From contig QQUK01000100.1 in NCBI GenBank assembly GCA_008501655.1, positions 1 through 6,275 of the forward strand: DNA of 6,275 nucleotides. The letters run 5' to 3'. Each line of letters begins with the position of its first letter. Position 1 is the stretch's first letter. Below the pieces are notes generated by a model. The model saw only the letters and a program-made list of their open reading frames with translations. It did no database searches and was not told the origin of the DNA. This document shows positions 5,066-6,275 of this stretch, piece by piece. The position numbers and the translations under genes are program-made. The stretch comes from Calditrichota bacterium. Lineage in GTDB: Bacteria; Zixibacteria; MSB-5A5; GN15; FEB-12.

Positions 5066-6275
5066 CTATTTCAATAAAGTCATTTTCTTTGTATCAGAAT
5101 AGTTATCGGCAGTTAGGCGATAGAAATAAATACCCGAAGCAACAGTTTGACCGGAATTGTTTGTACCATCCCAGGTTACTGTATTCAGTCCGGCATCAGC
5201 CTGACCATCAAAAATAGTTTTAATCTTCTGACCTAAGAGGTTGAAGACTTCAAGCTGAGCATTACCCGACTGCGGTAATGAGAAACTAATAGTAGTGGTC
5301 GGGTTGAACGGGTTCGGATAGTTCTGGCTCAGACCAAATGTAGTCGGCAGATTATCTTCTGTACCTTTCGCTGACAGTGAAAGGATTTCCTGTTTGGAAG
5401 CTGAACCGTTCCAGGTAAATCTTTCATTTGTTTTGATACCGTCAACGGTCAGGTAGAACTGCTCACCGGATTTCATTCCATCAACAGTCTGAGTCTGGAT
5501 ATCATCACCATAGATAGGCATGAATCCGAATTTGCCGTTTTCTTCCATTGTATAGAGACCGACTAATGCATCCTCTTCATTGTATGCTCTGATTTCAGTA
5601 CCTTTGACAACCTGTGAACCGTCTACACTCAGATTCTGAGCGTAAATATTCATCCAGGAAGTTGTCGGTGTCAGTTCAGATTTTGATAAAGATGAAGCAA
5701 GCATATCGTCAGCTTTGAAAGCCGGTGCTGAATCTGAACCGGATGGATAGACTAACATGCCGTCTTGAGTGACTTTGACCCAGTAACCGAAACATGACAT
5801 CATATCATCGAGGTCATTGAACTCGCCCTGTGAAGGAACGTAGGTCAATCCTGAACCGGCATCATAACCCAAAGCAACAATTAAGTCGTCATGGATAGAT
5901 GAAAGAGCGGTAGCTGTAGGTAGTGAGTTAGCCGGGAGGTAGGAAACAAGGTTCCAGCCTTCAGTAACCGGGATCGGAGTTGTTTCCGGAACCGGTGTAC
6001 CCATGACTGTTAACTCAACATCACAAGAGACTTTTACCCAGTAGCCGGAGAGATGGTCAACTGACCAGAGGTCTGAGAACTGCGGGAGGGAAGCATCAAA
6101 TGTCAATGCACCCTGTTCAAAGCCCATGACAGTTTCGAGACATGGTTCAATTGATTCAAGGACTGACATAATATCATCAATATCGGTATCAACATTCCAA
6201 CTGACAAGGTTCCAGCCTTCGGCAAGCATGCATGAATGCGGAGTGACATCAGCAACATCAAGACAGACTTCGATG
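5066..6275 (-). CDS. Secreted T9SS-sorted multidomain protein, N-terminus outside the window
   Basis: The frame stays open through the right edge. The first in-frame Met (codon 6227-6229) is internal, because at least 15 codons upstream are also open and read as protein (IEVCLDVADVTPHSC), so the real start and signal peptide are missing. Residues are counted from that Met. Two copies of a module run from GWNLVS to GYWVKV (5-67 and 91-153). After a Ser-rich linker comes a beta-rich domain (about 192-286; SWMNIYAQNLSVDG, KGTEIRAY, LTVDGIK) related to the one in the neighbouring cargo protein. Residues about 298-387 are a T9SS type A sorting domain with a FlgD-Ig-like core: LSQNYPNPFNPTTTISFSLP, VFNLLGQKIK, VTWDGTNNSGQTVASGIYFY and terminal KKMTLLK. 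It should be secreted across the outer membrane. The ligand or role of the GWNLVS modules is unknown, and no enzyme motif is visible. It is probably first in a unit with the downstream cargo gene. Confidence 0.9.
   Translation of the reverse strand, partial: IEVCLDVADVTPHSCMLAEGWNLVSWNVDTDIDDIMSVLESIEPCLETVMGFEQGALTFDASLPQFSDLWSVDHLSGYWVKVSCDVELTVMGTPVPETTPIPVTEGWNLVSYLPANSLPTATALSSIHDDLIVALGYDAGSGLTYVPSQGEFNDLDDMMSCFGYWVKVTQDGMLVYPSGSDSAPAFKADDMLASSLSKSELTPTTSWMNIYAQNLSVDGSQVVKGTEIRAYNEEDALVGLYTMEENGKFGFMPIYGDDIQTQTVDGMKSGEQFYLTVDGIKTNERFTWNGSASKQEILSLSAKGTEDNLPTTFGLSQNYPNPFNPTTTISFSLPQSGNAQLEVFNLLGQKIKTIFDGQADAGLNTVTWDGTNNSGQTVASGIYFYRLTADNYSDTKKMTLLK
5298..5327. repeat. DNA repeat coding for the QNYPNPFNP sorting motif, copy 2
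   Basis: This is the partner of 4188-4217, with four mismatches in 30 bases. It encodes the same sorting motif in the upstream cargo gene. Confidence 0.8.
5771..5959 (-). repeat. GWNLVS...GYWVKV module, second copy
   Basis: The encoded module opens with GWNLVSYLPA, has a middle part with VALGYD and a Gly-Leu-Thr-Tyr stretch, then FNDLDDM, and ends CFGYWVKV. It aligns over about 63 residues with the copy at 6029-6217. The shared frame is GWNLVS, a short helix-like segment, a small-residue turn, F-x-D-L and GYWVKV. Confidence 0.8.
6029..6217 (-). repeat. GWNLVS...GYWVKV module, first copy
   Basis: The encoded module opens with GWNLVSWNVD, continues through METVMGF-like positions (LETVMGFEQGALTF) and FSDLWSV, and ends LSGYWVKV. 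It carries Cys30, with Cys69 just after the module, while the second copy carries Cys146. The two copies have diverged strongly outside the end motifs, so this is an old duplication. Confidence 0.8.

Overview
The window looks like a chromosomal segment of a bacterium from the Fibrobacteres-Chlorobi-Bacteroidetes (FCB) superphylum or an allied candidate phylum such as Zixibacteria, Marinimicrobia, Calditrichota or KSB1. The main clue is a pair of neighbouring secreted proteins that both end in a type IX secretion (T9SS) type A sorting domain, with the motif QNYPNPFNPTTTISF and a C-terminal KKM-LLK. The phylum is an inference from protein style and cannot be fixed from this window.

Layout from left to right. 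Positions 1-727 hold one AT-rich plus-strand gene for a small predicted lipoprotein of unknown function. A minus-strand tRNA-Arg(ACG) gene follows at 728-801, with a plausible promoter at 813-843. Everything from 880 to the right edge is on the minus strand, so in transcription order the right edge comes first. The order is: a multidomain T9SS cargo protein whose N-terminus lies outside the window (5066-6275); a hairpin (5022-5047); a second, complete T9SS cargo protein (3971-5005); a strong intrinsic terminator (3914-3941); a candidate promoter (3885-3912); a membrane-anchored PP2C-type Ser/Thr phosphatase with a GTG start (2843-3847); and a polytopic GT39/ArnT-like glycosyltransferase fused to a C-terminal TPR domain (880-2787).

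The two cargo genes appear to form one expression unit. Besides the sorting domain they share a beta-rich domain resembling transthyretin or carboxypeptidase-regulatory modules, so they look like diverged relatives with different N-terminal parts. The phosphatase and glycosyltransferase genes are 55 bp apart with no terminator between them and are probably co-transcribed, joining a signalling enzyme to a surface-glycan or lipid-linked-sugar enzyme. A link between that glycosyltransferase and the anchoring of T9SS cargo to surface glycolipid is only speculation from proximity.

The left end differs in composition. The lipoprotein gene is roughly 30% GC by eye, against clearly higher values in the secreted-protein genes, and it sits at the 3' end of a tRNA gene, a common integration site. 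I found no transposase, integrase, CRISPR array, riboswitch or rRNA. I saw no clearly novel multi-gene system. The most interesting parts are the repeated, partly unnamed domains of the cargo proteins, the glycosyltransferase-TPR fusion beside the PP2C gene, the intercistronic hairpin and the possible island edge at the tRNA.
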